A stretch of DNA of 64,000 bases from Pseudomonadota bacterium (GTDB lineage Bacteria > Pseudomonadota > Gammaproteobacteria > Acidiferrobacterales > Acidiferrobacteraceae), in assembly GCA_021819245.1 (NCBI GenBank), contig JAKARI010000005.1, positions 11,376 through 75,375 on the forward strand. Reading direction: 5' to 3'. The notes below the pieces were generated by a model that saw nothing but the letters and a program-made list of their open reading frames with translations, was not told where the DNA came from and searched no databases. The number at the start of each line of letters is the position of its first letter. Positions within the stretch are counted from its first letter, which is position 1. Made by a program: the position numbers and the translations under genes. Of the stretch, positions 56,196-64,000 are shown one piece after another.

Positions 56196-56963
56196 CTAGG
56201 CCAGGTCGGGACACGCCGCCCGGCAGATACCCACGAAATCTGCGGCCACGAGGGAGGCGCCGCCGATCAGACCCCCATCGATATCATCCCGCGCAAACAG
56301 CTCGCGGGCATTCTGCGCCTTGACGCTGCCGCCATACAATATCCGCAATCCCACGGCCGCTGTGGGATTACGCTGCGCCACGGCGTTGCGAATCTCGCGG
56401 TGCACCGCCTGCGCCTCGTCGGGGCTGGCCGCGCGGCCCGTGCCGATCGCCCACACGGGCTCATAGGCTATCACGGCGCGGTCGAAGGCGCCCGTCCCGC
56501 AGGATGCGAATACCGCACCGATCTGCCGCAGCACGACCTCGCGGGTGTGCCCGCCATCGCGTTCCGCGGCGGTCTCCCCCACACAGAGCACCGGCGTAAC
56601 ACCGGCGGCCAGGGCGCGGGCGAACTTCTGCGCCACCACGCCATCGCTCTCTCCAAACAGCGTGCGCCGCTCCGAGTGCCCAATGATAGCAAATTCGCAG
56701 CCCATGTCGCGCGCCATGCCCGCCGAGATCTCGCCGGTATAGGCCCCGTCGCCATAGGCGCTCACATCCTGCGCCCCCCATGCGATGGCAGGACAGCGGC
56801 TCAACCCATCGGCGGCGACCCCGAGATAGACATAAGGCGGACAGACGGCCACATCGACACCAGGGAACGTTGCGGCCTCGGCGGCCACTGCCGCTATCAG
56901 GGCCTGCGCCTCGCGGCGGCGGCCGTTCATCTTCCAATTGCCCATGACCAATGGCCGCCGCAT
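56196..56963 (-). CDS. tpiA: Triosephosphate isomerase
   Basis: A 255-residue TIM barrel. Active-site residues Lys11 (Gly-Asn-Trp-Lys-Met-Asn), His96 (Ile-Ile-Gly-His-Ser-Glu-Arg-Arg) and Glu168 (Ala-Tyr-Glu-Pro-Val-Trp-Ala-Ile-Gly-Thr-Gly) are present, and Leu-Tyr-Gly-Gly-Ser-Val closes the phosphate site. The ATG at 56963 has GGAGGGAC upstream. It acts in glycolysis, gluconeogenesis and the Calvin cycle. Confidence 0.96.
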   Translation of the reverse strand: MRRPLVMGNWKMNGRRREAQALIAAVAAEAATFPGVDVAVCPPYVYLGVAADGLSRCPAIAWGAQDVSAYGDGAYTGEISAGMARDMGCEFAIIGHSERRTLFGESDGVVAQKFARALAAGVTPVLCVGETAAERDGGHTREVVLRQIGAVFASCGTGAFDRAVIAYEPVWAIGTGRAASPDEAQAVHREIRNAVAQRNPTAAVGLRILYGGSVKAQNARELFARDDIDGGLIGGASLVAADFVGICRAACPDLA

Positions 56964-57067
56964 ACGTCCCTCCGGGATATCCTTTCCAAAATGCGCGCCG
57001 ATGTTACCGGCAAGCCGATGCGAAAGCAATTTCCGGCACCCGGAAAGATCCCCCCGGGAGATGGCGA

Positions 57068-58435
57068 TCAGGAGACATCGGCCTCGGCGGCGGCCTTGGC
57101 GACCGCCTGGGCGAGCTGCTCGGTCAGCTCCGTTACGGTCTGCGCCTCCGCGGCCTCGACCATAACGCGTACCACGGGCTCGGTCCCCGACGGACGCAGC
57201 ACCACGCGCCCCTCGCTCCCCAAGAGCTGCTCGATATCTTTGAGGAGCGCAAGCACCCCGGGGGCACGCACGACCTCGCGCGCCGACACGCCGCGGTTTA
57301 TGGCCACGTTGACGATCGTCTGCGGGAAGACATGCATGCCCGAAGCGAGGTCGGCAAGGCTGCGCTCGGACTCGCGCATGGCCGCCAGCACCTGCAGGGC
57401 GGCGATGATCCCGTCTCCGGTGGTGCTTTTGTCCAGACAGATCACGTGCCCCGAGGCCTCGCCCCCCAGATCCCACCCGCGCTCGGCGAGCAGCGCCATG
57501 ACATAGCGGTCGCCCACCGCCGCCCGCGCGAACGGGATGCCGTTTTGATTCAAGGCCCGTTCAAGGCCCACGTTGCTCATGAGGGTCCCGGCGACGCCCG
57601 GCACGGAGACCCCCATGCGCCTGCGATGCGCCGCTATCATATACACAATACGATCGCCATCGATGACCGACCCGGCATGATCGACCATGATCACCCGGTC
57701 GCCATCGCCGTCGAGCGCGATGCCGAGGTCAGCACCCTCCGCCAGCACCGCCTGGCGCAGGGTCTGCGGGTGGGTCGATCCGCACTCGCGGTTGATGTTA
57801 AAGCCGTCCGGGGCATTCCCGATGGCAATCACATGCGCGCCGAGCTCCTCGAAGACGTGGGGCGCGATCTGATAGGCGGCGCCATGAGCGCAGTCCACGA
57901 CGATCTTGAGTCCCCCAAGCCCGAGCCGGCAGGGGAATGTGCTTTTGCAAAACTCGATATACCGGCCGGCGGCATCGGCAAACCGCCGCACCTTGCCGAG
58001 CTCGGCCGACGACACGATGCGCATGGGCTTTTGCATCATGGCCTCGATGGCGCACTCCACATCGTCTGGCAATTTCGCGCCCAGAGAGGAAAAGAACTTG
58101 ATGCCGTTATCTTCGTAGAGATTGTGCGAGGCGCTGATGACGATGCCGGCCTGGGCACGCGCGGTCCGCGTAAGATAGGCGATGCCTGGAGTGGGCATCG
58201 GTCCTATGAGGCGGATATCGGCACCGGCCGCCGACAATCCCGCCTCGAGGGCCGACTCGAGGAGATAGCCCGAGATGCGGGTGTCCTTGCCGATCAATAC
58301 GCTGCCGCGATCCTCGCCATGGGCCAACAAGACGCGTCCCGCGGCCCAACCAAGCTTGAGTACCGTCTCCGGCGTGACCGGCTCCTCGCCGACCCGACCG
58401 CGCATGCCGTCGGTCCCAAAAAAATGTCGTTTCAC
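57068..58435 (-). CDS. glmM: Phosphoglucosamine mutase
   Basis: A 455-residue enzyme making glucosamine-1-phosphate for cell-wall precursors. The phosphorylated Ser103 is in Ile-Ser-Ala-Ser-His-Asn, the Mg site is Asp-Gly-Asp-Gly-Asp-Arg, the sugar loop is Gly-Gly-Glu-Ala-Ser-Gly-His, and the phosphate loop is Arg-Pro-Ser-Gly-Thr-Glu-Pro. The GTG start overlaps the folP stop (GTGA). The conserved pair folP-glmM supports the call. Confidence 0.95.
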   Translation of the reverse strand: MKRHFFGTDGMRGRVGEEPVTPETVLKLGWAAGRVLLAHGEDRGSVLIGKDTRISGYLLESALEAGLSAAGADIRLIGPMPTPGIAYLTRTARAQAGIVISASHNLYEDNGIKFFSSLGAKLPDDVECAIEAMMQKPMRIVSSAELGKVRRFADAAGRYIEFCKSTFPCRLGLGGLKIVVDCAHGAAYQIAPHVFEELGAHVIAIGNAPDGFNINRECGSTHPQTLRQAVLAEGADLGIALDGDGDRVIMVDHAGSVIDGDRIVYMIAAHRRRMGVSVPGVAGTLMSNVGLERALNQNGIPFARAAVGDRYVMALLAERGWDLGGEASGHVICLDKSTTGDGIIAALQVLAAMRESERSLADLASGMHVFPQTIVNVAINRGVSAREVVRAPGVLALLKDIEQLLGSEGRVVLRPSGTEPVVRVMVEAAEAQTVTELTEQLAQAVAKAAAEADVS

Positions 58436-59283
58436 GCACCCTGCCCCTGAGGTTCGAATACCCACTCCCACGCGCGCACCGCCTCGCGGGTGGCACGCAC
58501 GTCGTGAACACGCACCACCCGCGCGCCGCCTGCGATCGCAGCCAGCGCCAAGGCGATGCTCGTCTGCAATCGCCCCCCCATGGGAAGACCCCAGGGATCC
58601 GCGGTCATGCGCTTGCGCGACACACCCACGAGCACTGGCGCAAGTGCGCCGATGCGCGGCAGCGCGCGCATGAGCGCCCGGTTCTCCTCGAGGTCCTTGC
58701 CGAAACCAAAACCGGGATCGATCACAAGCCGCTCCCGCGGGATGCCCGCAGCCTGGGCGGCCATCAGGCGCGCCTTAAGATAGACCTCCACCTCGGTCAC
58801 CACATCCCGCCCCGCGATGCGCGTCCCCGCCATGAGCGACCCGGACGGCTCATGCACGAGGCACACCGGCACCTTAAGACCGGCGACCGCTGCAAGCGCC
58901 CCGGGGCGTGTGAGCGCGCGCACATCATTGATGAGCGAGGCACCCGCCGCCACCGCCTCGGTCATGACCAAGGGCTCCGAGGTATCCACCGACACCGGCA
59001 CGGAAAAGCGCGCGCACACCGCCGCCACGACCGGGACCACACGCGCGCACTCCTCATTCGCGCTTACGGGCCGCGCCCCGGGGCGGGTCGACTCGCCCCC
59101 GATATCGATGATATCGGCACCCTCCTCGATCAGGGCCTCGACATGCCGCAGCGCCTTGTCCGGGGACAAAAAAAGACCCCCGTCCGAAAACGAATCGGGG
59201 GTCGTATTGACAATACCCATAATGGCCACATGACCATCCGGCCGCAACCAGGAGGCCGCCGTACGCGCCTCCACCCGTACCAC
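58432..59283 (-). CDS. folP: Dihydropteroate synthase
   Basis: A 283-residue TIM-barrel enzyme joining p-aminobenzoate to dihydropterin pyrophosphate in folate synthesis. Signatures are [16 protein letters not shown] and [12 protein letters not shown], and Asp-Pro-Gly-Phe-Gly-Phe-Gly-Lys. The GTG start at 59283 directly follows the ftsH stop; no clear ribosome site, so coupling is likely. Confidence 0.95.
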   Translation of the reverse strand: MVRVEARTAASWLRPDGHVAIMGIVNTTPDSFSDGGLFLSPDKALRHVEALIEEGADIIDIGGESTRPGARPVSANEECARVVPVVAAVCARFSVPVSVDTSEPLVMTEAVAAGASLINDVRALTRPGALAAVAGLKVPVCLVHEPSGSLMAGTRIAGRDVVTEVEVYLKARLMAAQAAGIPRERLVIDPGFGFGKDLEENRALMRALPRIGALAPVLVGVSRKRMTADPWGLPMGGRLQTSIALALAAIAGGARVVRVHDVRATREAVRAWEWVFEPQGQGA

Positions 59284-61206
59284 CTAGCGCGATTCCCCGG
59301 CCGGGGCATCCATGCGCGGCGTGACGCGCGAGCGGTCGGCGGCCTTGGGCTCACTGCCGTCGCCTCCCGGGGTGGTAGTGTTGGTATCGCTGTACCCGTA
59401 GGGCGGACGCGGCCTGCGGCCTTCCATGATGTCGTTGATCTGATCCGTGTCGAGCGTCTCCCATTCGAGCAGCATGCCGGCCATCATCTCGACCTTGTCC
59501 TTGTTGGTCTCGATGATGCGCCGTGCCCGGCCGTACTGTTCATCGACGATCCGCCGTATCTCGGCATCGACGAGCTGTGCTGTGGCATCGCTGAGGTTCT
59601 TGTGGGTCGTGACATCGCGCCCCAGGAAGACCTCGCTCTGATTCTCGCCATAGACCCGCGTGCCGAGCCGATCGCTCATGCCCCAACGGCTCACCATGTT
59701 CCGCGCAAGCTCGGTCGCCCGCTCGAAATCATTGGCCGCCCCGGTGGTCATCTGATGCATGAACACCTCCTCGGCGATACGTCCGGCCATGAGCACGGCG
59801 ATAGTCGACAGGAGGTACTCGCGGTCATGGCTGTAGCGATCCTCGGTCGGCAACTGCATCGTCACACCGAGCGCCCGGCCCCGGGGAATGATGGTCACCT
59901 TGTGCACGGGATCGGTATTGGGCAAGAGGCGCGCGACCACTGCGTGCCCCGACTCGTGGTAGGCGGTATTGACGCGCTCCTTTTCGGGCATGACGATCGA
60001 GCGGCGCTCGGCGCCCATGACGATCTTGTCCTTGGCGAGCTCGAAGTCCTGCATCTCCACGAGACGCTTGTTGGCGCGCGCCGCGAACAGGGCCGCCTCG
60101 TTGACGAGATTGGCAAGATCCGCGCCGGAGAAGCCCGGCGTGCCGCGCGCCAGAATGCTCGGCACGACATCATCCGACACCGGCACCTTGCGCATGTGGA
60201 TGCGAATGATCTGTTCGCGTCCGCGGATATCCGGCAGCGGCACGAACACCTGCCGGTCGAACCGGCCGGGGCGCAAAAGCGCCGGGTCGAGCACATCGGG
60301 CCGGTTGGTGGCCGCGATCACGATCACGCCCTCGCTGCCCTCGAAGCCGTCCATCTCGACTAGCAACTGGTTTAAGGTCTGCTCGCGCTCGTCGTGCCCG
60401 CCGCCGAGGCCCGCCCCGCGCTGACGGCCGACGGCATCGATTTCGTCGATGAAGATGATGCACGGGGCATGCTTCTTGGCCTGGTCGAACATGTCGCGCA
60501 CGCGTGACGCGCCCACGCCCACGAACATCTCCACGAAGTCGGAGCCGGAGATCGAGAAAAACGGCACCTTCGCCTCGCCGGCAATCGCCTTGGCGAGCAG
60601 GGTCTTGCCGGTGCCCGGGCTTCCGGTCATGAGCACGCCGCGCGGAATGCGCCCGCCAAGCTTCTGGAACTTGGTCGGATCCCGCAGAAATTCGACGAGT
60701 TCCTTGACCTCTTCCTTGGCCTCTTCGACGCCGGCGACATCCTCGAAGGTCACCTTATTGGTGTCTTCCGTCAGCATCCGCGCCTTGCTCTTGCCAAAGC
60801 TCATGGCGCTGCGGCCACCGCCGCCGCCCTGCATCTGGCGCATGAAGAAAATCCACACCCCGACCAACAGCAAAAGCGGGAACCAGTTGATGAAGATCTG
60901 CAGCAAAAGCGACTGCTGCGCACGCGGCTTGGCGTCGACATTGACGCCGTTGCTGAGGAGATCTTTCACCAATCCCGAATCGGCTGGGGCGTAGGTCTGA
61001 AAGCGTTGGCCGGTCTTCGTGACCCCGGTAATCCGATGGCCCTTGATGACGACCCCGCCGACCTGTCCCTGCTTGACGTGGTTGATGAACCGAGAGAACG
61101 CGATCGACCGGACCGCCGAATGATGGTTGCCAAAACTATTGAAGACCGACATCAACACTATGGCGATGATGAGCCATAGAAGGAGATTTTTCGCAAGATT
61201 ATTCAA
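59284..61206 (-). CDS. ftsH: ATP-dependent zinc metalloprotease FtsH
   Basis: A 640-residue inner-membrane AAA+ protease with two N-terminal helices around a periplasmic domain. Walker A is Gly-Ser-Pro-Gly-Thr-Gly-Lys-Thr (about residue 196), Walker B [10 protein letters not shown], the second region of homology includes Arg-Pro-Gly-Arg-Phe-Asp, and the zinc site is His-Glu-Ser-Gly-His. The start appears to be TTG at 61206 with GAGGTC upstream. It follows rlmE as in other gammaproteobacteria. Confidence 0.96.
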   Translation of the reverse strand: MNNLAKNLLLWLIIAIVLMSVFNSFGNHHSAVRSIAFSRFINHVKQGQVGGVVIKGHRITGVTKTGQRFQTYAPADSGLVKDLLSNGVNVDAKPRAQQSLLLQIFINWFPLLLLVGVWIFFMRQMQGGGGGRSAMSFGKSKARMLTEDTNKVTFEDVAGVEEAKEEVKELVEFLRDPTKFQKLGGRIPRGVLMTGSPGTGKTLLAKAIAGEAKVPFFSISGSDFVEMFVGVGASRVRDMFDQAKKHAPCIIFIDEIDAVGRQRGAGLGGGHDEREQTLNQLLVEMDGFEGSEGVIVIAATNRPDVLDPALLRPGRFDRQVFVPLPDIRGREQIIRIHMRKVPVSDDVVPSILARGTPGFSGADLANLVNEAALFAARANKRLVEMQDFELAKDKIVMGAERRSIVMPEKERVNTAYHESGHAVVARLLPNTDPVHKVTIIPRGRALGVTMQLPTEDRYSHDREYLLSTIAVLMAGRIAEEVFMHQMTTGAANDFERATELARNMVSRWGMSDRLGTRVYGENQSEVFLGRDVTTHKNLSDATAQLVDAEIRRIVDEQYGRARRIIETNKDKVEMMAGMLLEWETLDTDQINDIMEGRRPRPPYGYSDTNTTTPGGDGSEPKAADRSRVTPRMDAPAGESR

Positions 61207-61251
61207 GATAAGACCTCGTGCGCCCCACGAGACGCGCCTGCCGCCATTCTC

Positions 61252-61878
61252 CTACGACTCCGATCCCGACACAACTGGCCGCAATCCGGTACCGAGGAGG
61301 TACACCTCGGGGCTGCGGGGGCGCGACGCCGGCGGTTTGCGCGTGGCCACCCGTTGGAAACGGCGCCGCATATCGGCCAAAAGCTCCGGGAATCCGGCAC
61401 CCTGAAAGACCTTAATAAGGCAACTCCCCTCCGGGGTCAAGCACGAGACGGCAAAATCCAGAGCGATCTCGGCCAGCGCCACCGCACGCGCCTGATCAGA
61501 CGCCTCTATACCCGTTATATTGGGGGCCATGTCCGAAATTACAAGGTCCGCCGGGCCCTGAAGCGCGGCGCGCACCGCCGCATAGCACGCGGGCTCGGTG
61601 AAATCCCCCTGAATGAACACCACCCCGGGCACGGGGTCCATGGGCAGGACATCGACCGCCACGAGTCGCCCGGCCGGCCCGAGCCGGCGCGCCGCATACT
61701 GGGCAAAACCGCCCGGGGCGCAGCCCAGGTCGGCGATAACCTGGCCTTGCCGGATGAGCCGGTCCCGGGCATCGATCTCCATGAGCTTGTAGGCAGCCCG
61801 CGAGCGGTAGCCCTCGGCCTGCGCCCGCTTCACATAAGGGTCGGCGAAATGCTCATCCATCCAGCGATTACGGGCCAT
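61252..61878 (-). CDS. rlmE: 23S rRNA (uridine(2552)-2'-O)-methyltransferase
   Basis: A 208-residue RrmJ/FtsJ-type methyltransferase. It carries Arg-Ser-Arg-Ala-Ala-Tyr-Lys-Leu near the start (first catalytic Lys), Asp-Leu-Gly-Cys-Ala-Pro-Gly-Gly-Phe, Ser-Asp-Met-Ala-Pro-Asn (Asp), Leu-Ile-Lys-Val-Phe-Gln-Gly (Lys), and Arg-Ser-Pro-Glu-Val-Tyr (Glu), completing the K-D-K-E tetrad. It lies 45 bases upstream of ftsH. Confidence 0.95.
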   Translation of the reverse strand: MARNRWMDEHFADPYVKRAQAEGYRSRAAYKLMEIDARDRLIRQGQVIADLGCAPGGFAQYAARRLGPAGRLVAVDVLPMDPVPGVVFIQGDFTEPACYAAVRAALQGPADLVISDMAPNITGIEASDQARAVALAEIALDFAVSCLTPEGSCLIKVFQGAGFPELLADMRRRFQRVATRKPPASRPRSPEVYLLGTGLRPVVSGSES

Positions 61879-61895
61879 AGGCGGATCTTACGCCC

Positions 61896-62348
61896 TCACA
61901 AGGCGCGGGCCACGACTATAAGCCCGAGGACCCCTTCTGCCAGATAGGCCGTGGTGGAGACGACGTGCAGGGCCATGAAGGGTCCCCAAAACCGGCTCCC
62001 GGGCCCGAAATGCGCCGTGGCGCGCAGCATGGCCATGACGGGCAGGATGACGAGCACAAAGACCGCGTCGAGCCCCCAGGCGATGCGCGCCAGGCGAAGC
62101 CAACGCCCGGCGGGCACGGCACGGGCGACGATCCCACCCAGGACAAGCCCCAGGCCCTGCCCGGCGCCAAACAAGTACCCGGCAAGCCCCCCGGCCACCG
62201 CCTGCGGGAGGCGCCAGAACAACAGGGGCACGACCCCGGCCACCGTCCACAGGCTACCCATCCACAAGACCGCCGCGACCCGCGCAGAGGCCGCCCGGCG
62301 CCCTGATCGCGCATGCGGATCAGATGTAGCGGATATCGAGGATCTCAT
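61896..62348 (-). CDS. DUF4149-type small membrane protein
   Basis: About 150 residues with four predicted helices, starting [13 protein letters not shown], as in DUF4149 (TMEM205-like) proteins. Such a gene between greA and rlmE is common in gammaproteobacteria. The start is unclear: ATG 62348 overlaps greA by 29 bases and gives normal length; the only other in-frame option nearby is TTG at 62267, which would trim the first helix. Function is unknown. Confidence 0.6.
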   Translation of the reverse strand: MRSSISATSDPHARSGRRAASARVAAVLWMGSLWTVAGVVPLLFWRLPQAVAGGLAGYLFGAGQGLGLVLGGIVARAVPAGRWLRLARIAWGLDAVFVLVILPVMAMLRATAHFGPGSRFWGPFMALHVVSTTAYLAEGVLGLIVVARAL

Positions 62349-62796
62349 ACTGGCGGATACCGTCCGGGACCGCCACCTCCACGACATCCCCGCTCTCCTT
62401 GCCGATCAGGGCGCGCGCGATCGGGGAGCTGATCGATATCTTGCCACCCTGAATATCGGCCTCATCGTCCCCCACGATCTGGTAAATCACCTCGCACTGC
62501 CCCTCCTCTTCAAAGAGGCAGACGGTCGCGCTAAACACCACCCGCCCTTGGGCATTCACGGTCAAGGGATCGATGATCTGGGCATTGCCCAGCTTGGCTT
62601 CAATGGCGCTTATCCGCCCCTCGATGAAGCTCTGCTGCTCCTTGGCCGCGTGGTATTCGGCATTTTCCGACAGATCGCCGTGCGCCCGGGCCTCCGCAAT
62701 CGCCTGTATGATGCGCGGTCGCTCGACGGTCTTGAGGCGATGCAGCTCGTGCTTTAGTTTTTCTGCGCCACTTACCGTGAGGGGAACCTTAGTCAT
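62320..62796 (-). CDS. greA: Transcription elongation factor GreA
   Basis: A 158-residue protein that restarts backtracked RNA polymerase. The N-terminal coiled coil carries the acidic tip Gly-Asp-Leu-Ser-Glu-Asn-Ala-Glu-Tyr, and the C-terminal FKBP-like domain has [14 protein letters not shown]. AAGGAG is eight bases before the ATG. It overlaps the end of carB by eight bases, in the conserved carB-greA order. Confidence 0.96.
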   Translation of the reverse strand: MTKVPLTVSGAEKLKHELHRLKTVERPRIIQAIAEARAHGDLSENAEYHAAKEQQSFIEGRISAIEAKLGNAQIIDPLTVNAQGRVVFSATVCLFEEEGQCEVIYQIVGDDEADIQGGKISISSPIARALIGKESGDVVEVAVPDGIRQYEILDIRYI

Positions 62797-64000
62797 GCGC
62801 GATCTCCTTATGCAAGTCCTGCAAGCATCTCACCTCGAACTCCTGCATGTGCCCATGCGCCTCGCAGGCCGCGCGCGCCGCCGCGAGCGTCGTATAGTTC
62901 GTCACCTTGTGCTGCAAGGCCTCGCGACGGATGAGATAAGAATCGGCCATGCTCTGCTTGTCGGCTACGGTATTGACGATGATATCGATCTCGTCATTTT
63001 TAATCATGTCCACGACATGCGGCCGTCCTTCCGATACCTTGTTGACCGCGCGCACCGTAAGACCCGACGCCTCGAGCACGCCTGCGGTGCCGCGCGTCGC
63101 CAAGAGATCGAACCCGTGATCGGCAAAATAGCGGGCGATGGGCACCGCCGCGGCGCGGTCACGGTCCCGCACGCTGATAAAGATCCGCCCGCGGCGCGGA
63201 ATCGCGGCACCGGCTGCGATCTGCGACTTGGCAAACGCCTCGCCGAAGCTCCGGCCCATACCCATGACCTCGCCCGTCGACTTCATCTCCGGCCCAAGCA
63301 CGGTATCGACGCCCGGGAACTTGATGAACGGGAACACCGCCTCCTTCACGGAATAATAGGCGGGCACGACCTCGGACACGACCCCCTGACTCGCCAGCGA
63401 ATAGCCCATCATGGCGCGCGCCGCGATCTTGGCAAGCGGCCGGGCGGTCGCCTTCGACACATAGGGGATGGTGCGCGATGCCCGCGGATTCACCTCGAGG
63501 ACATAAACCGACTGGTCCTTGATCGCGAACTGCACATTCATGAGGCCGACCACGTTCAGGGCATGCGCCAATGCCACGGTCTGCCGGCGCAACTCGTCTT
63601 GCAGCGCCCGGGAAAGCCCAAAGGGCGGCAGCGAACACGCCGAGTCACCCGAATGGACGCCGGCCTCCTCGATATGCTCCATGATGCCGCCGATGACCAC
63701 GCGCTGCCCGTCACAGACCGCGTCCACATCGACCTCTATGGCATCACTCAGAAACCGATCGAGAAGGATTGGGCTGTCATTGGACACCCGCACCGCGATC
63801 CGCATATAGATCTCGAGGTCTTCGCGATTATGGCAGATCTCCATGGCGCGCCCGCCCAGCACGTAAGACGGCCGCACCACCAGCGGATATCCGGTCTGCT
63901 CGGCCAAGATCACGGCATCGGCGGCGTTATGCGCGATACAGTTGGGCGGCTGTAACAGCCCGAGTTCGGCGATGAGCCTCTGAAAGCGCTCCCGATCCTC
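62789..64000 (-). CDS. carB: Carbamoyl phosphate synthase large subunit, C-terminal part (cut by window edge)
   Basis: The frame is open to the window edge and encodes the last 403 residues of a protein usually about 1,070 long. Visible are the start of the second ATP-grasp half (Arg-Glu-Arg-Phe, then [17 protein letters not shown]), Glu-Val-Asn-Pro-Arg-Ala-Ser-Arg-Thr, and the allosteric MGS-like domain at the end. It supplies carbamoyl phosphate for pyrimidines and arginine. The N-terminal half and start lie outside the window. Confidence 0.95.
   Translation of the reverse strand, partial: EDRERFQRLIAELGLLQPPNCIAHNAADAVILAEQTGYPLVVRPSYVLGGRAMEICHNREDLEIYMRIAVRVSNDSPILLDRFLSDAIEVDVDAVCDGQRVVIGGIMEHIEEAGVHSGDSACSLPPFGLSRALQDELRRQTVALAHALNVVGLMNVQFAIKDQSVYVLEVNPRASRTIPYVSKATARPLAKIAARAMMGYSLASQGVVSEVVPAYYSVKEAVFPFIKFPGVDTVLGPEMKSTGEVMGMGRSFGEAFAKSQIAAGAAIPRRGRIFISVRDRDRAAAVPIARYFADHGFDLLATRGTAGVLEASGLTVRAVNKVSEGRPHVVDMIKNDEIDIIVNTVADKQSMADSYLIRREALQHKVTNYTTLAAARAACEAHGHMQEFEVRCLQDLHKEIAHD

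Overview
This 64 kb window is GC-rich bacterial chromosome, almost fully coding. Conserved gene order points to a gammaproteobacterium: carB-greA-rlmE-ftsH-folP-glmM-tpiA-secG-tRNA-Leu-nuoA to nuoN runs without a break on the minus strand from 64000 to 41310; rimP-nusA-infB-rbfA-truB-rpsO-pnp runs from 35898 to 27670; and mtaD-ubiG-HAD phosphatase has mtnA divergent to it, as in Pseudomonas. A cbbY-type phosphatase, a cytochrome bo3-type quinol oxidase, multiheme and c-type cytochromes and a DsrE-like periplasmic protein suggest a chemolithoautotrophic sulfur/iron oxidiser (an Acidiferrobacter-like lineage would fit). That assignment is inference; no rRNA or species marker is present.

Layout. 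0-3.3 kb: accessory periplasmic genes, comprising a DUF302 protein, a tiny Cys/Gly/Ser repeat protein, a five-haem cytochrome, and a merTP pair driven by a textbook MerR-type operator but without merR or merA. 3.4-9.5 kb: GH15 glucosidase/trehalase-like enzyme, a methyltransferase, a TauE/SafE exporter, a gamma-glutamyltransferase of the YwrD type, and an orphan PhnD-like binding protein. 10.1-14.3 kb: cyoABCD, preceded by about 0.9 kb of non-coding DNA. 15.3-24.7 kb: methionine salvage, ubiquinone biosynthesis, a HAD phosphatase, queD, cbbY, dksA, dedA, acs and a YheT-type hydrolase. 24.9-25.4 kb: a decayed mazEF-type toxin-antitoxin pair. 25.9-27.5 kb: DsrE-like protein and an O-methyltransferase-like enzyme.

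27.7-36 kb is the translation/transcription/RNA-decay superoperon, with a rimP leader hairpin and a divergent initiator tRNA gene. 36.3-37.4 kb holds no intact gene, but contains a palindromic element and the 5' part of a bacterial class C group II intron, inserted directly behind the terminator of a TonB-dependent receptor gene. The TonB receptor, a cytochrome b561 and a cytochrome c' gene (37.4-41.2 kb) are flanked by two sets of PhoB-box-like direct repeats, suggesting a small phosphate-responsive cluster. From 41.3 kb to the right edge lies the fourteen-gene NADH dehydrogenase operon with its own promoter, then the housekeeping run ending in a carB gene cut by the window edge.

Functionally, complex I feeds quinol to the bo3-type oxidase, whose quinol-site residues are conserved and which lacks CuA ligands. 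The less ordinary signals are the orphan mer module, the small repeat protein whose terminator overlaps the next start codon, the dead TA module, the intron remnant with its palindrome, and the Pho-like boxes.
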